NCBI RefSeq assembly: GCF_014649495.1
Contig: NZ_BMTD01000028.1
Location: 1-64,000, forward strand
Source: Streptomyces filipinensis
GTDB lineage: Bacteria; Actinomycetota; Actinomycetes; Streptomycetales; Streptomycetaceae
DNA length: 64,000 nt
Reading direction: 5' to 3'
The notes below the pieces were generated by a model. That model did no database searches, had not been told where the DNA came from, and saw nothing but the letters and a program-made list of their open reading frames with translations. Both the position numbers and the translations under genes were made by a program. This document shows, in pieces, positions 25,834 through 34,957 of the stretch. Each line of letters begins with the position of its first letter. Position 1 is the first letter of the stretch.

Positions 25834-26046
25834 GTGGCGGACATCGAGGAAGCACGCAAGCAGTTCCAGCGGATCGACGCGGACGGTGACGGATTCATCA
25901 CCGCCGCCGAGTTCAAGTCCGCCCTGGCCCAGGAGGGTGACTGGAACGTCACCGAGACGGTCGCGGCGGCCATCATCAAGACCCGCGACCTCAACGGCGA
26001 CAAGGTCCTGTCCTTCGACGAGTTCTGGGCCTACCTGAACAAGTGA
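25834..26046 (+). CDS. Small two-EF-hand calcium-binding protein
   Basis: A 70-aa cytoplasmic protein consisting almost entirely of two EF-hands. Loop 1 is DADGDGFITAAE and loop 2 DLNGDKVLSFDE; both keep Asp at position 1, acidic/Asn residues at 3 and 5, and Glu at 12, so both should bind Ca2+. It resembles the small Streptomyces calcium-binding (Cab) proteins. The GTG at 25834 is chosen because AGGGG lies 7 nt upstream; an ATG at 25804 would add 10 residues. A strong bidirectional terminator follows. The partner protein is unknown. Confidence 0.9.
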   Translation: MADIEEARKQFQRIDADGDGFITAAEFKSALAQEGDWNVTETVAAAIIKTRDLNGDKVLSFDEFWAYLNK

Positions 26047-26053
26047 CGTGCGC

Positions 26054-26085
26054 GAAGGGGGCCCTCGCAGAGGAGGGCCCCCTTC
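26054..26085. terminator. Bidirectional terminator between convergent genes
   Basis: A perfect 13-bp stem (arms 26054-26066 and 26073-26085, GAAGGGGGCCCTC and its complement) with a 6-nt loop lies between the EF-hand stop and the stop of the leftward ABC gene at 26087. The CTTC ends serve both directions. Confidence 0.8.
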
Positions 26086-26086
26086 G

Positions 26087-26872
26087 TCATGCCCGCCGGA
26101 TCCTCACGCTCCAGCGCCCCTCGTGCCGCTCCAGCGCCAGCGGCAGGTCGAAGCACTTGCCGACCTGGTCGCCGGTGAGGACCTTCTCGGCGCGCCCCTG
26201 CGCGATCACCCGGCCGTCCCGCAGCAGCACGGCGTGCGTGGTGCCGGCCGGCAGCTCCTCCAGGTGGTGGGTGACGAGCACGGTCGCCAGCGCCGGATGG
26301 GCGAGCCGCAGCTCCTCCAGCGCATCGATCAGCTGCTCCCGGCCCTGCAGGTCGAGTCCGGTCGCGGGCTCGTCCAGGAGCAGCAGCCGCGGCTCCGGCA
26401 TCAGCGCCCGCGCGATCAGGGTCCGGGCGCGCTGGCCCTGCGAGAGCGTCGGCCAGCGGGCGTCCCGGAGCGCGCCGAGCCCCAGCGTGGCCATGAGTGC
26501 CTCGGCCCGTTCCCGCTGCTTCGGGGACGGCCGCCACCGCGGCACCGGCTCCACGGAGTTCGTCACCCCGGTGAGCACCACGTCCCGCACGGCCAGCGGA
26601 GAGGTCAGCGGATGCCGCGGATTGACATGCCCGACGTGCGCCCGCAGCTCCCGCAGGTCCACCCGGCCCAGCCGCCGCCCGAGCACCTCGACCGCGCCCC
26701 GGGTCGGATGGACGACCGCACCGAGCAGCCCCAGCAGCGTGGACTTGCCCGCGCCGTTCGCGCCGAGCAGCGCCCAGTGCTCACCGGCCCGGACGGTGAG
26801 GGACACCTCCTGGAGGATGGGCCGCCCGTCCCGGACGAAGTCGACGCCGTCCGCGCGCAGCACCTCGCTCAC
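26087..26872 (-). CDS. Stand-alone ABC ATPase
   Basis: A 261-aa ATPase with one nucleotide-binding domain: Walker A GANGAGKST, signature LSQGQ, Walker B LLLLDEPATGLD and H-loop VTHHLEELP. It resembles ModF/YlmA-like or iron-type ATPases. No permease or binding protein is adjacent, so it may serve a distant permease or have a non-transport role. The GTG start at 26872 (VSEVLRADG) begins at the family's usual N-terminus; longer frames to 26911 add Gly/Pro-rich residues. No clear ribosome site distinguishes the two. Confidence 0.82.
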   Translation of the reverse strand: MSEVLRADGVDFVRDGRPILQEVSLTVRAGEHWALLGANGAGKSTLLGLLGAVVHPTRGAVEVLGRRLGRVDLRELRAHVGHVNPRHPLTSPLAVRDVVLTGVTNSVEPVPRWRPSPKQRERAEALMATLGLGALRDARWPTLSQGQRARTLIARALMPEPRLLLLDEPATGLDLQGREQLIDALEELRLAHPALATVLVTHHLEELPAGTTHAVLLRDGRVIAQGRAEKVLTGDQVGKCFDLPLALERHEGRWSVRIRRA

Positions 26873-27146
26873 CGGGCCACCGCCCGGTTCCGGCACGCCC
26901 GCCGCACGCACCGGTGCGTCCGTGTGCCCCGGAAGGCCGCCATGTCAGCGATGTCAGTGATGTCAGCCATCGGGCCGGCCTCTTGCGCGAAGAGATTCAG
27001 AACGAGGGTCACCGGAGCGACGTTACCGGTCCGCTCCCCGTCGGCACACCGACATCACGGCCACGTCCACGGGACCGGCCGGACCGGCCCGCTCCCGTAA
27101 CTCGGCCGCGACGCCGCGCAGTTCGGGGGGAGAGCGGCCGGCCGGC

Positions 27147-28067
27147 CTACGCCGCGTCCCTGCGGTACCGGCCCGGTGCCACCCCGTACTCCCGCTTGAA
27201 GGCCTTGGCGAAGGCGAACTCCGAGGTGTAGCCGACGCGTCCGGCGATCTCGCGCAGCGAGAGGTCGTCGTGGCGCAGCAGCCGGCCCGCCGTCGTCATC
27301 CGCCACCAGGTCAGATACGCCAGCGGCGGCTCGCCCACCAGCGCCGCGAACCGGCGCGCGAAGGCCGCGCGGGACAGCCCGCCGACGGCGCCGAGCTCCG
27401 CCACCGTCCAGGCACGCGCCGGCTCGCCGTGGATCGCGCGGAGCGCCGCCGCGACCGCCGGATCGCCCAGCGCCGCCGCCCAGCCCCGCGCCCGGCCCGC
27501 CGCGCGCTCGCTCTCCCACCAGGCCCGCAGGATGTACAGCAGCAGTGTGTCCAGCAACGAGGTGACGATCGCGTCGGTGCCCGGCCGCTGCTCCTCCAGC
27601 TCCATCCCGAGCAGCTCCACCGCGGCCCGCAGCGAGCGGTGGCTGCCGACCCGGGCGGGCAGGTGCACGACCTCCGGCAGCTCGGCCAGCAGCCGGTGCG
27701 CCCGGTCCCGGTCCAGCCGGTAGGTCCCGCACAGGGTGACGGTGTCCGGGCAGCCCTCCCGCGGTTCCTCGGGCGGCACCCCGCTCCAGGTGCCGTCCGG
27801 CAGCAGCCGTATCTCCTGCGTGGTGACGCCGGGCGCGCTGACCAGCGAGTGTCCGAGCCCGTGCGCGAGGAAGACGACGTCGCCCGGGGCCAGCGCCACC
27901 GGCTCCCCGTCGTGCGGGACCAGCCAGGCCGAGCCGCGCAGCACCACATGGAACCCGGCCTCGTCCGCGGCGGCGAACCTGAGCCCCCAGGGTGCGTACT
28001 TGTACCGGCGCGAGGAGTGCGGCCGGCCGATGCGCATGGCCGCGACGACATCGCTGAGTACGTCCAT
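27147..28067 (-). CDS. AraC-family transcriptional regulator
   Basis: A 306-aa regulator. The N-terminal cupin-like sensing domain (about 1-175) includes HVVLRGSAWLV and LAPGDVVFLAHG. The C-terminal AraC DNA-binding domain (about 205-300) has two helix-turn-helices, the second recognised by LREIAGRVGYTSEFAFAKAFKREYG. The ATG at 28067 is preferred to the longer frame at 28133. It diverges from a quinone-oxidoreductase-like gene across a 101-nt gap that contains a perfect 9-bp inverted repeat, so it likely controls that gene. Confidence 0.93.
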   Translation of the reverse strand: MDVLSDVVAAMRIGRPHSSRRYKYAPWGLRFAAADEAGFHVVLRGSAWLVPHDGEPVALAPGDVVFLAHGLGHSLVSAPGVTTQEIRLLPDGTWSGVPPEEPREGCPDTVTLCGTYRLDRDRAHRLLAELPEVVHLPARVGSHRSLRAAVELLGMELEEQRPGTDAIVTSLLDTLLLYILRAWWESERAAGRARGWAAALGDPAVAAALRAIHGEPARAWTVAELGAVGGLSRAAFARRFAALVGEPPLAYLTWWRMTTAGRLLRHDDLSLREIAGRVGYTSEFAFAKAFKREYGVAPGRYRRDAA

Positions 28068-28095
28068 GCCCCGTACCCTAGCGGGGCCGCCACAC

Positions 28096-28145
28096 GGAAG
28101 ACGTACGGACAGGAAACGAAGACCAGGGGACATGGAACGTCTTCC
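28096..28145. promoter_or_regulatory. Inverted repeat, candidate AraC-regulator operator
   Basis: GGAAGACGT (28096-28104) and its exact complement ACGTCTTCC (28137-28145) lie between the AraC gene and the oxidoreductase gene, 41 bp apart centre to centre. Separated half-sites of this kind fit AraC-type binding; the assignment is positional inference. Confidence 0.45.
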
Positions 28146-28168
28146 CCGCCGGACTTAGCGTCGACGGC

Positions 28169-29161
28169 ATGACAACTTCCGCACACACTGTGCTCTTTCA
28201 CGAGACCGGCGGCCCCGACGTCCTCACGGTCGAGGAGGTCGCCCTGCCGGACCCCGGGCCGGGCGAGGTGCTGGTGAAGGTCGAGGCGCTCGGGCTGAAC
28301 CGGGCCGAGGCGATGCTGCGCGCCGGGACCTACTGGTACCAGCCGGCCCTGCCGGGCTCCCGCAACGGCTACGAAGCCGCCGGCGCGGTGGCCGCCGTCG
28401 GCGAGGGCGTGACGGCGATCGTCGCCGGCGACCCCGTCCTCGCCGCGGCGAACTTCAACCTCAGCTCCCACGGCGTCTACGGCGACCTGGTGCTGCTGCC
28501 CGAGACGTCGATCGTGCCGCGCCCGGCCGGCATCGACGCGGTCACCGCAGCCGCCGTCTGGCTCACCTACACGACGGCCTACGGGGCCCTGATCGAGCGG
28601 GCGGGCCTGGCGGCCGGGGACCATGTGCTGATCACCGGGGCGTCCAGCGGGGCCGGCACCGCGGCGATCCAGGTGGCCCGGCGGGCCGGTGCGGTGCCGA
28701 TCGCCACCACACGCACCGAGGCCAAGCGCAAGGCGCTGCTCGACCTGGGTGCCGAGCATGTGATCGTCACCGACGAGGAGGACCCGGTCGAGGAGACTCG
28801 ACGGCTGACCGGCGGCCGTGGCGCCGAGGTCATCATGGACGCGATCGGCGGTCCGGTCTTCCGGGAACTGGGCGGAGCCGCCGCCGACGACTCCACCATG
28901 ATCAGCTACGGGTGGCTGTCGGAGCGGCCCATCGAACTGCCCCGGAACTGGCCCGTCACCGTCCACGGCTACAGCAACTTCACCGTGACCGGCACCGCCG
29001 AGGGCCGGCGCCGCGCCGCCCACTACCTCGGCTCCGGCCTCACCGACGGCACCCTGCGCCCGGTGATCGCCGAGGTGTTCGACGGACTCGGCACGATGGC
29101 GGACGCGCACCGCCTGATGGAGTCCAACCGGCACACGGGCAAGATCGTCGTACGCCCCTGA
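28169..29161 (+). CDS. Medium-chain quinone oxidoreductase-like dehydrogenase
   Basis: A 330-aa zinc-independent MDR enzyme. The GroES-like N-domain (VLVKVEALGLNRAEAMLR) lacks the Cys/His zinc ligands of alcohol dehydrogenases. The Rossmann half has ITGASSGAGTAAIQVAR, the NADPH-type nucleotide loop, and TTRTEAKRKALLDLGAEHVI. It likely reduces quinones or enones with NADPH. The ATG at 28169 lies 101 nt from the divergent AraC gene, its probable regulator. No clear Shine-Dalgarno sequence precedes it. Confidence 0.88.
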   Translation: MTTSAHTVLFHETGGPDVLTVEEVALPDPGPGEVLVKVEALGLNRAEAMLRAGTYWYQPALPGSRNGYEAAGAVAAVGEGVTAIVAGDPVLAAANFNLSSHGVYGDLVLLPETSIVPRPAGIDAVTAAAVWLTYTTAYGALIERAGLAAGDHVLITGASSGAGTAAIQVARRAGAVPIATTRTEAKRKALLDLGAEHVIVTDEEDPVEETRRLTGGRGAEVIMDAIGGPVFRELGGAAADDSTMISYGWLSERPIELPRNWPVTVHGYSNFTVTGTAEGRRRAAHYLGSGLTDGTLRPVIAEVFDGLGTMADAHRLMESNRHTGKIVVRP

Positions 29162-29210
29162 GCCCGTCCGTCCGATCGCCGCGGCGCGGAATAGCGCCCG
29201 CGCCGACGGG

Positions 29211-29244
29211 GTTGTCGCCGACAACAGACGCATGCACATGCATG
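29211..29244. promoter_or_regulatory. Two adjacent palindromes before the F420/NADP oxidoreductase gene
   Basis: GTTGTC-GCC-GACAAC (29211-29225) is a perfect 6-bp inverted repeat with a 3-nt centre. Six nt later CATGCA-CA-TGCATG (29231-29244) is another perfect 6-bp repeat. Both lie within 56 nt of the start codon, where a repressor would overlap the promoter or leader. No regulator gene is adjacent. Confidence 0.45.
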
Positions 29245-29266
29245 GAAGAACCCTGGAGGGCCTGTC

Positions 29267-29929
29267 ATGAAGATCGGCATCATCGGCGCGGGGAACATCG
29301 GCGGCAACCTCACCCGGCGGCTCACCGCCCTCGGCCACGACGTCTTCGTGGCCAACTCCCGCGGCCCCGAGACACTCAGGGAACTGGCCGAGGAGACCGG
29401 CGCGACCGCGGTCCGGGCCGAGGAAGCGGCCCGCGGGGCCCAGGTCGTGGTCGTCACCGTGCCGCTCAAGGCGGTCCCGGACCTGCCCTCCGGTCTGCTG
29501 GACGGCGCCGCCGAGGGCGTGGCGGTGATCGACACCGGCAACTACTACCCGCAGCAGCGCGACGGCCGTATCGCGGCCATCGAGGACGAGGGCGTGACCG
29601 AGAGCCGCTGGACCGAACGGCACCTCGGCCACCCGGTGATCAAGGCCTTCAACGGCACCTACGCCCAGGACATCCTGGACCGCCCGCGCCCCGCGGGCGA
29701 CCCCGAGCGCATCGCCCTCCCGGTCGCCGGCGACGACGAACGGGCCAAGCGCACCGTCCGCGCCCTCATCGACGAACTCGGCTTCGACACGGTCGACGCG
29801 GGCCCCCTCGACACCTCCTGGCGCCAACAGCCCGGCACCCCGGTCTACGGCCTCCGCGCCGGTGTGGAGGCGGTGCGCAAGGCCCTGGCGGAAGCCTCCC
29901 CGGAACGCCCGGCGGACTTCCGGGGCTGA
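29267..29929 (+). CDS. NADP/F420-type oxidoreductase (NpdG-like)
   Basis: A 220-aa Rossmann protein beginning KIGIIGAGNIGGNL, the dinucleotide-binding loop of the F420-dependent NADP reductase family, with VKAFNGTYA-like central residues (IKAFNGTYA). Members either reduce NADP with F420H2 or act as stand-alone NADP-binding reductases; which applies here cannot be decided. GGAGG 7 nt before the ATG fixes the start. It is preceded by two small palindromes and converges with the GH25 gene 12 nt downstream. Confidence 0.85.
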   Translation: MKIGIIGAGNIGGNLTRRLTALGHDVFVANSRGPETLRELAEETGATAVRAEEAARGAQVVVVTVPLKAVPDLPSGLLDGAAEGVAVIDTGNYYPQQRDGRIAAIEDEGVTESRWTERHLGHPVIKAFNGTYAQDILDRPRPAGDPERIALPVAGDDERAKRTVRALIDELGFDTVDAGPLDTSWRQQPGTPVYGLRAGVEAVRKALAEASPERPADFRG

Positions 29930-29941
29930 GCCCTCCCCGCC

Positions 29942-30496
29942 TCAGGGCGTGGCCCACTCCTTCAGTGCGGCCTTGCTGGCGAAGTCGGCCACGTCCTTGT
30001 CGTGCGGCTCGCTGCCGTACTGGTGGAACCGCCACTTCGCCTTGATGCGGGGCTTGCCGGCGGTGACGTAGTCGGCGATCCAGAGGCCGTCGCCCGCGTA
30101 GGAGGTGGTGTCGATGTTCAGCCAGAAATCACGATTGCAGTAGAGCACGACCCGGTTGTGCGGCCGTAACTCCTTCAGCGTGCGGATGAAGCGGTCCTTC
30201 TCCGCGTTGCTCGCGTGCGTCCCGTCGCCCGTGGTCTCCCAGTCGACCGCGAGGACGTCGCCCGCGCGGTCCGGGGCGTGCCGGACGAAGTACTCGGCCT
30301 GGGCGGTGAGGTCGCCAGGCCACAGGAAGTGGTAGAAGCCGACGACCAGTCCGGCGTCACGGCCCCTCTTGGTCTGGGCGGTGAGCCGGGGATTGACGTA
30401 CGAGCGGCCCTCCGTCGCCTTGATGAAGACGAAGGAGAGGCCGTCCGTGTCGTACGCGGAGGACTGATACGCGCTGACGTCGATGCCGTGGAGCAT
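29942..30496 (-). CDS. GH25 lysozyme-like muramidase, no signal peptide
   Basis: A 184-aa single-domain GH25 protein. The N-terminal GIDVSAYQ, central YHFLWPG and the catalytic pair in AVDWETTG match N-acetylmuramidases of the Chalaropsis type. No signal peptide or membrane segment precedes the domain and no better upstream start was found, so the enzyme appears cytoplasmic unless it is exported by another route or released on lysis. It ends near the convergent oxidoreductase gene and lies downstream of the PI-PLC-like gene on the same strand. Confidence 0.88.
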   Translation of the reverse strand: MLHGIDVSAYQSSAYDTDGLSFVFIKATEGRSYVNPRLTAQTKRGRDAGLVVGFYHFLWPGDLTAQAEYFVRHAPDRAGDVLAVDWETTGDGTHASNAEKDRFIRTLKELRPHNRVVLYCNRDFWLNIDTTSYAGDGLWIADYVTAGKPRIKAKWRFHQYGSEPHDKDVADFASKAALKEWATP

Positions 30497-30549
30497 GCAG
30501 GAGTTGTGCCCGTCCCGGCGTCGGCGGAATCCTCAGCTCCGAGTTGTCG

Positions 30550-31587
30550 TCAGCTCCGGGGAGCGGTCGAACTCAGCACCGATGACGGCTTCGCCGACCA
30601 GTCGGACGTGATGATGCTCGCGTGGCCCTTGGCCAGCAGGGCCAGCCGGGCGGCGACTTCGGCGTCCGTCGGGTCGGTGGAGGAGATGGCGGGGGACACC
30701 CCGTCGGCGCCGGTCATGATCGAGATGTAGTGGTTGGCCGAGTAGAACGAGGTGTCGTAGCCGTTGTTGACGTACGTCGCCGCGTCACCGTCGAAGAACA
30801 CGAACCAGGGCCGGATCGAGGTGTCGGAACCCCAGCGGCTCGCCCGCGGGTCGCCGTTCGCCGCGCCGAGCACCGCGGGGAAGGCCTGGGCCTGTGCGAT
30901 GTTCCCGGCCGCGTACAGGTCGCGCAGGTGGTCGCCGTACTCCTGGTCCGTCCAGTAGTGGTCGAACGGGTTGGCCTGCTCCACCGTGCCCGGGATCAGG
31001 TCGAAGAGGAACTTGCCCCTCAGGGAGTCGCGGGAGGGCCAGGCGTTCGCCCTGGCCGCCGCGTCGAGCGAGGAGTACGTCCCGCCGAGCAGGTCGGCCG
31101 GCCTGTAGACGCTGCCGCCGAGCTTCTGGGACACGAGCGTGTCGAACGCGTCGGGCCCCATCCCCGCCTTGTTGTTGAAGCCCACCTTCATCTCGACCTT
31201 GATGAGGACCGGCGGGTGGTCGGGGTGGAGCTGGTTCCAGGCGGCCATGTTGTCCAGGCAGCTGCCGAGGTCCTGGTTGCGGCTCTTGCTGTACAGCTCG
31301 CCCGGGGTCTTCGCGGCCTCGCAGTTGTTGTCGTCGCCCAGCGGATTGCTGTGGCTGACCCGCCACCGGTGCGTGATGCTGTCCACGTACACGTCGAGCT
31401 CCAGCAGCGAGGCGCCGGAGTCCAGCGCCTGGGCGAAGTACGTGTACTTGGCCTTGTCGTAGGCGTTGTGCGTGCCGATGGCCGTCGTCTCGGAGAACTT
31501 CGGCGCCGCCGCGTGGGCGTTGCCCGGAACCGCCAGTAACAGCGCGGCGGCCCCTGCGGCCGCCGCCAGCCGTCTCACCAACCGCAT
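30550..31587 (-). CDS. Secreted Ca2+-dependent PI-phospholipase C-like enzyme
   Basis: A 345-aa exported protein. The signal peptide (1-27, ending NAHA) is followed by a TIM-barrel PLC fold: IGTHNAYD carries the first catalytic His, and LELDVYVD and RVSHSNP the metal and second His region. This matches the Streptomyces Ca2+-dependent phosphatidylinositol phospholipase C group. The ATG at 31587 has GGGGAG about 8 nt upstream; the longer frame to 31680 lacks a site and would bury the signal. It probably releases phosphoinositol from external phospholipids. Confidence 0.85.
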   Translation of the reverse strand: MRLVRRLAAAAGAAALLLAVPGNAHAAAPKFSETTAIGTHNAYDKAKYTYFAQALDSGASLLELDVYVDSITHRWRVSHSNPLGDDNNCEAAKTPGELYSKSRNQDLGSCLDNMAAWNQLHPDHPPVLIKVEMKVGFNNKAGMGPDAFDTLVSQKLGGSVYRPADLLGGTYSSLDAAARANAWPSRDSLRGKFLFDLIPGTVEQANPFDHYWTDQEYGDHLRDLYAAGNIAQAQAFPAVLGAANGDPRASRWGSDTSIRPWFVFFDGDAATYVNNGYDTSFYSANHYISIMTGADGVSPAISSTDPTDAEVAARLALLAKGHASIITSDWSAKPSSVLSSTAPRS

Positions 31588-31755
31588 GTGTGAACTCCCC
31601 TTCGCCGATGCCGAGTTGGCGGCAGCGTAGGGGTATGCGGTTACTTGACGGTAGCCCCTGGAGGAACACCGGTCGTGCACCCGGGCACCGGGTCACGACC
31701 GGAGTTCACCGCGACAGGGAGGAGGAAGAGGTTCTTCCGGGGCGGTGGAAGGGGC

Positions 31756-33123
<1,368 letters not shown>

Positions 33124-33147
33124 GGTCACTCCTCAAGACAGGGGGGT

Positions 33148-33178
33148 GGTGGGGCACCCTTCCTCCGGGTACCCCACC
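33148..33178 (-). terminator. Hairpin between glyA and sdaA
   Basis: In the minus-strand RNA a 12-bp stem (arms 33167-33178 and 33148-33159), paired throughout with one U-G wobble, encloses a 7-nt loop. It begins just after the glyA stop and can attenuate transcription into sdaA or stabilise the upstream mRNA 3' end. Confidence 0.6.
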
Positions 33179-33184
33179 GGGGAC

Positions 33185-34450
33185 TTACTTGTTCAGACCC
33201 GGGTACAGCGGGTGCTTGTCGGCGAGCGCCTTCACGCGCGCCTTGAGTGCCTCGGCGTCGTAGGACGGCTTCAGCGTCTCGGCGATCACGTCCGCGACCT
33301 CGGCGAAGTCCTCGGCCGTGAAGCCGCGGGTGGCGAGGGCGGGCGTACCGATGCGCAGACCCGAGGTGACCATCGGCGGGCGAGGGTCGTTCGGGACCGC
33401 GTTGCGGTTGACCGTGATGCCGACCTCGTGGAGGCGGTCCTCGGCCTGCTGACCGTCCAGCTCGGACGCGCGCAGGTCGACCAGGATCAGGTGCACGTCC
33501 GTGCCGCCGGACAGCACGTTCACCCCGGCCTCACGCGCGTCCGCCGCCGTCAGGCGCTCGGCGAGGATGCGGGCACCGTCCACGGTACGCCGCTGGCGCT
33601 CCTTGAACTCCTCCGAGGCCGCGACCTTGAAGGAGACCGCCTTCGCCGCGATCACGTGCTCCAGGGGACCGCCCTGGAAGCCCGGGAAGACGGAGGAGTT
33701 CAGCTTCTTCGCGAAGTCCTTCTTCGCGAGGATGATGCCGCCGCGCGGGCCGCCGAGGGTCTTGTGCGTGGTGGAGGTCACCACGTCCGCGTACGGAACC
33801 GGGTTCGGGTGCAGGCCCGCGGCGACCAGACCGGCGAAGTGCGCCATGTCGACCCACAGGTGGGCCTCGGTCTCGTCGGCGATCCGGCGGAACTCGGCGA
33901 AGTCCAGCTGCCGCGGGTACGCCGACCAGCCGGCGATGATCACCTTCGGGCGGTGCTCCTTGGCGAGCCGCTCGACCTCGGCCATGTCGACCAGGCCGGT
34001 CTCGGCGTCCACGTGGTAAGCGACCACGTCGAACTGCTTGCCGGAGAAGTTCAGGCGCATGCCGTGGGTCAGGTGGCCGCCGTGGGCGAGGTCCAGGCCG
34101 AGGATGGTGTCCCCGGGCTGGGCCAGCGCGAACAGGGCCGCCTGGTTGGCGGAGGCACCGGAGTGGGGCTGGACGTTGGCGTACTCGGCGCCGAACAGCT
34201 CCTTGATCCGGTCGATGGCGATCTGCTCGGCGACGTCGACGTGCTCGCAGCCGCCGTAGTAGCGGCGGCCCGGGTAGCCCTCGGCGTACTTGTTCGTCAG
34301 CACCGAGCCCTGCGCCTCCATCACCGCGAGCGGCGCGAAGTTCTCGGAGGCGATCATCTCCAGCGTGGACTGCTGGCGGTGGAGCTCGGCGTCGACCGCG
34401 GCGGCGATCTCCGGGTCCAGCTCGTGCAGGGACGTGTTCAGGACGGTCAT
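33185..34450 (-). CDS. glyA: Serine hydroxymethyltransferase
   Basis: A 421-aa PLP enzyme converting serine and tetrahydrofolate to glycine and methylene-tetrahydrofolate. PLP Lys lies in TSTTHKTLGGPRGG; the N-terminal IASENFAP and the central DMAHFAGLVA are characteristic. The length is normal for the family. GAGGAG 10 nt before the ATG supports the start. It follows gcvH by 14 nt, so it is co-transcribed under the glycine riboswitch, linking glycine cleavage to serine formation. Confidence 0.97.
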   Translation of the reverse strand: MTVLNTSLHELDPEIAAAVDAELHRQQSTLEMIASENFAPLAVMEAQGSVLTNKYAEGYPGRRYYGGCEHVDVAEQIAIDRIKELFGAEYANVQPHSGASANQAALFALAQPGDTILGLDLAHGGHLTHGMRLNFSGKQFDVVAYHVDAETGLVDMAEVERLAKEHRPKVIIAGWSAYPRQLDFAEFRRIADETEAHLWVDMAHFAGLVAAGLHPNPVPYADVVTSTTHKTLGGPRGGIILAKKDFAKKLNSSVFPGFQGGPLEHVIAAKAVSFKVAASEEFKERQRRTVDGARILAERLTAADAREAGVNVLSGGTDVHLILVDLRASELDGQQAEDRLHEVGITVNRNAVPNDPRPPMVTSGLRIGTPALATRGFTAEDFAEVADVIAETLKPSYDAEALKARVKALADKHPLYPGLNK

Positions 34451-34464
34451 ACGGCTACGACTCC

Positions 34465-34842
34465 TCAGCCGGCGTTCTGGGCGGTGTACTCGTCGGCGGA
34501 GAGCAGGTCGGCCGGCTCCTCCGTGACGCGCACCTTGAACAGCCAGCCGCCCTCGAAGGGAGCGGAGTTCACCAGCGACGGGTCGTTGACGACGTCCTCG
34601 TTGATCTCGGTGATCTCACCGGTGACCGGCGAGTACAGGTCGGAGACCGACTTGGTGGACTCCAGCTCGCCGCAGGTCTCGCCCGCGGCCACGGTGGAGC
34701 CCACGTCGGGGAGCTGGGCGTAGACCACATCGCCGAGCGCGTTCGCCGCGAACTCGGTGATGCCGACCGTCGAGACGCCGTCCTCGGCGGCCGACAGCCA
34801 CTCGTGCTCCTTGCTGTAGCGCAGGTGGTGGGGGTTGCTCAT
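34465..34842 (-). CDS. gcvH: Glycine cleavage system H protein
   Basis: A 125-aa lipoyl carrier that shuttles the aminomethyl group between the P, T and L proteins. The lipoylated Lys lies in LESTKSVSDLYSP; the fold is bounded by EHEWL and the C-terminal DEYTAQNAG. AGGAG 10 nt before the ATG fixes the start. It sits between gcvT and glyA on the minus strand, with a 115-nt gap after gcvT. gcvP is not in the window; in Streptomyces it is usually encoded far away. Confidence 0.97.
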   Translation of the reverse strand: MSNPHHLRYSKEHEWLSAAEDGVSTVGITEFAANALGDVVYAQLPDVGSTVAAGETCGELESTKSVSDLYSPVTGEITEINEDVVNDPSLVNSAPFEGGWLFKVRVTEEPADLLSADEYTAQNAG

Positions 34843-34957
34843 GGCCTGAATTCTCCTGTACGCGCGGGAGTGCTGGTGAAGGGGGGACTGCTGGACCTGC
34901 TCGTGAGCAGGGGAGATGTGCGCAGGGTCACGTCACGCGACGCCGTGCGCCCAGTGT

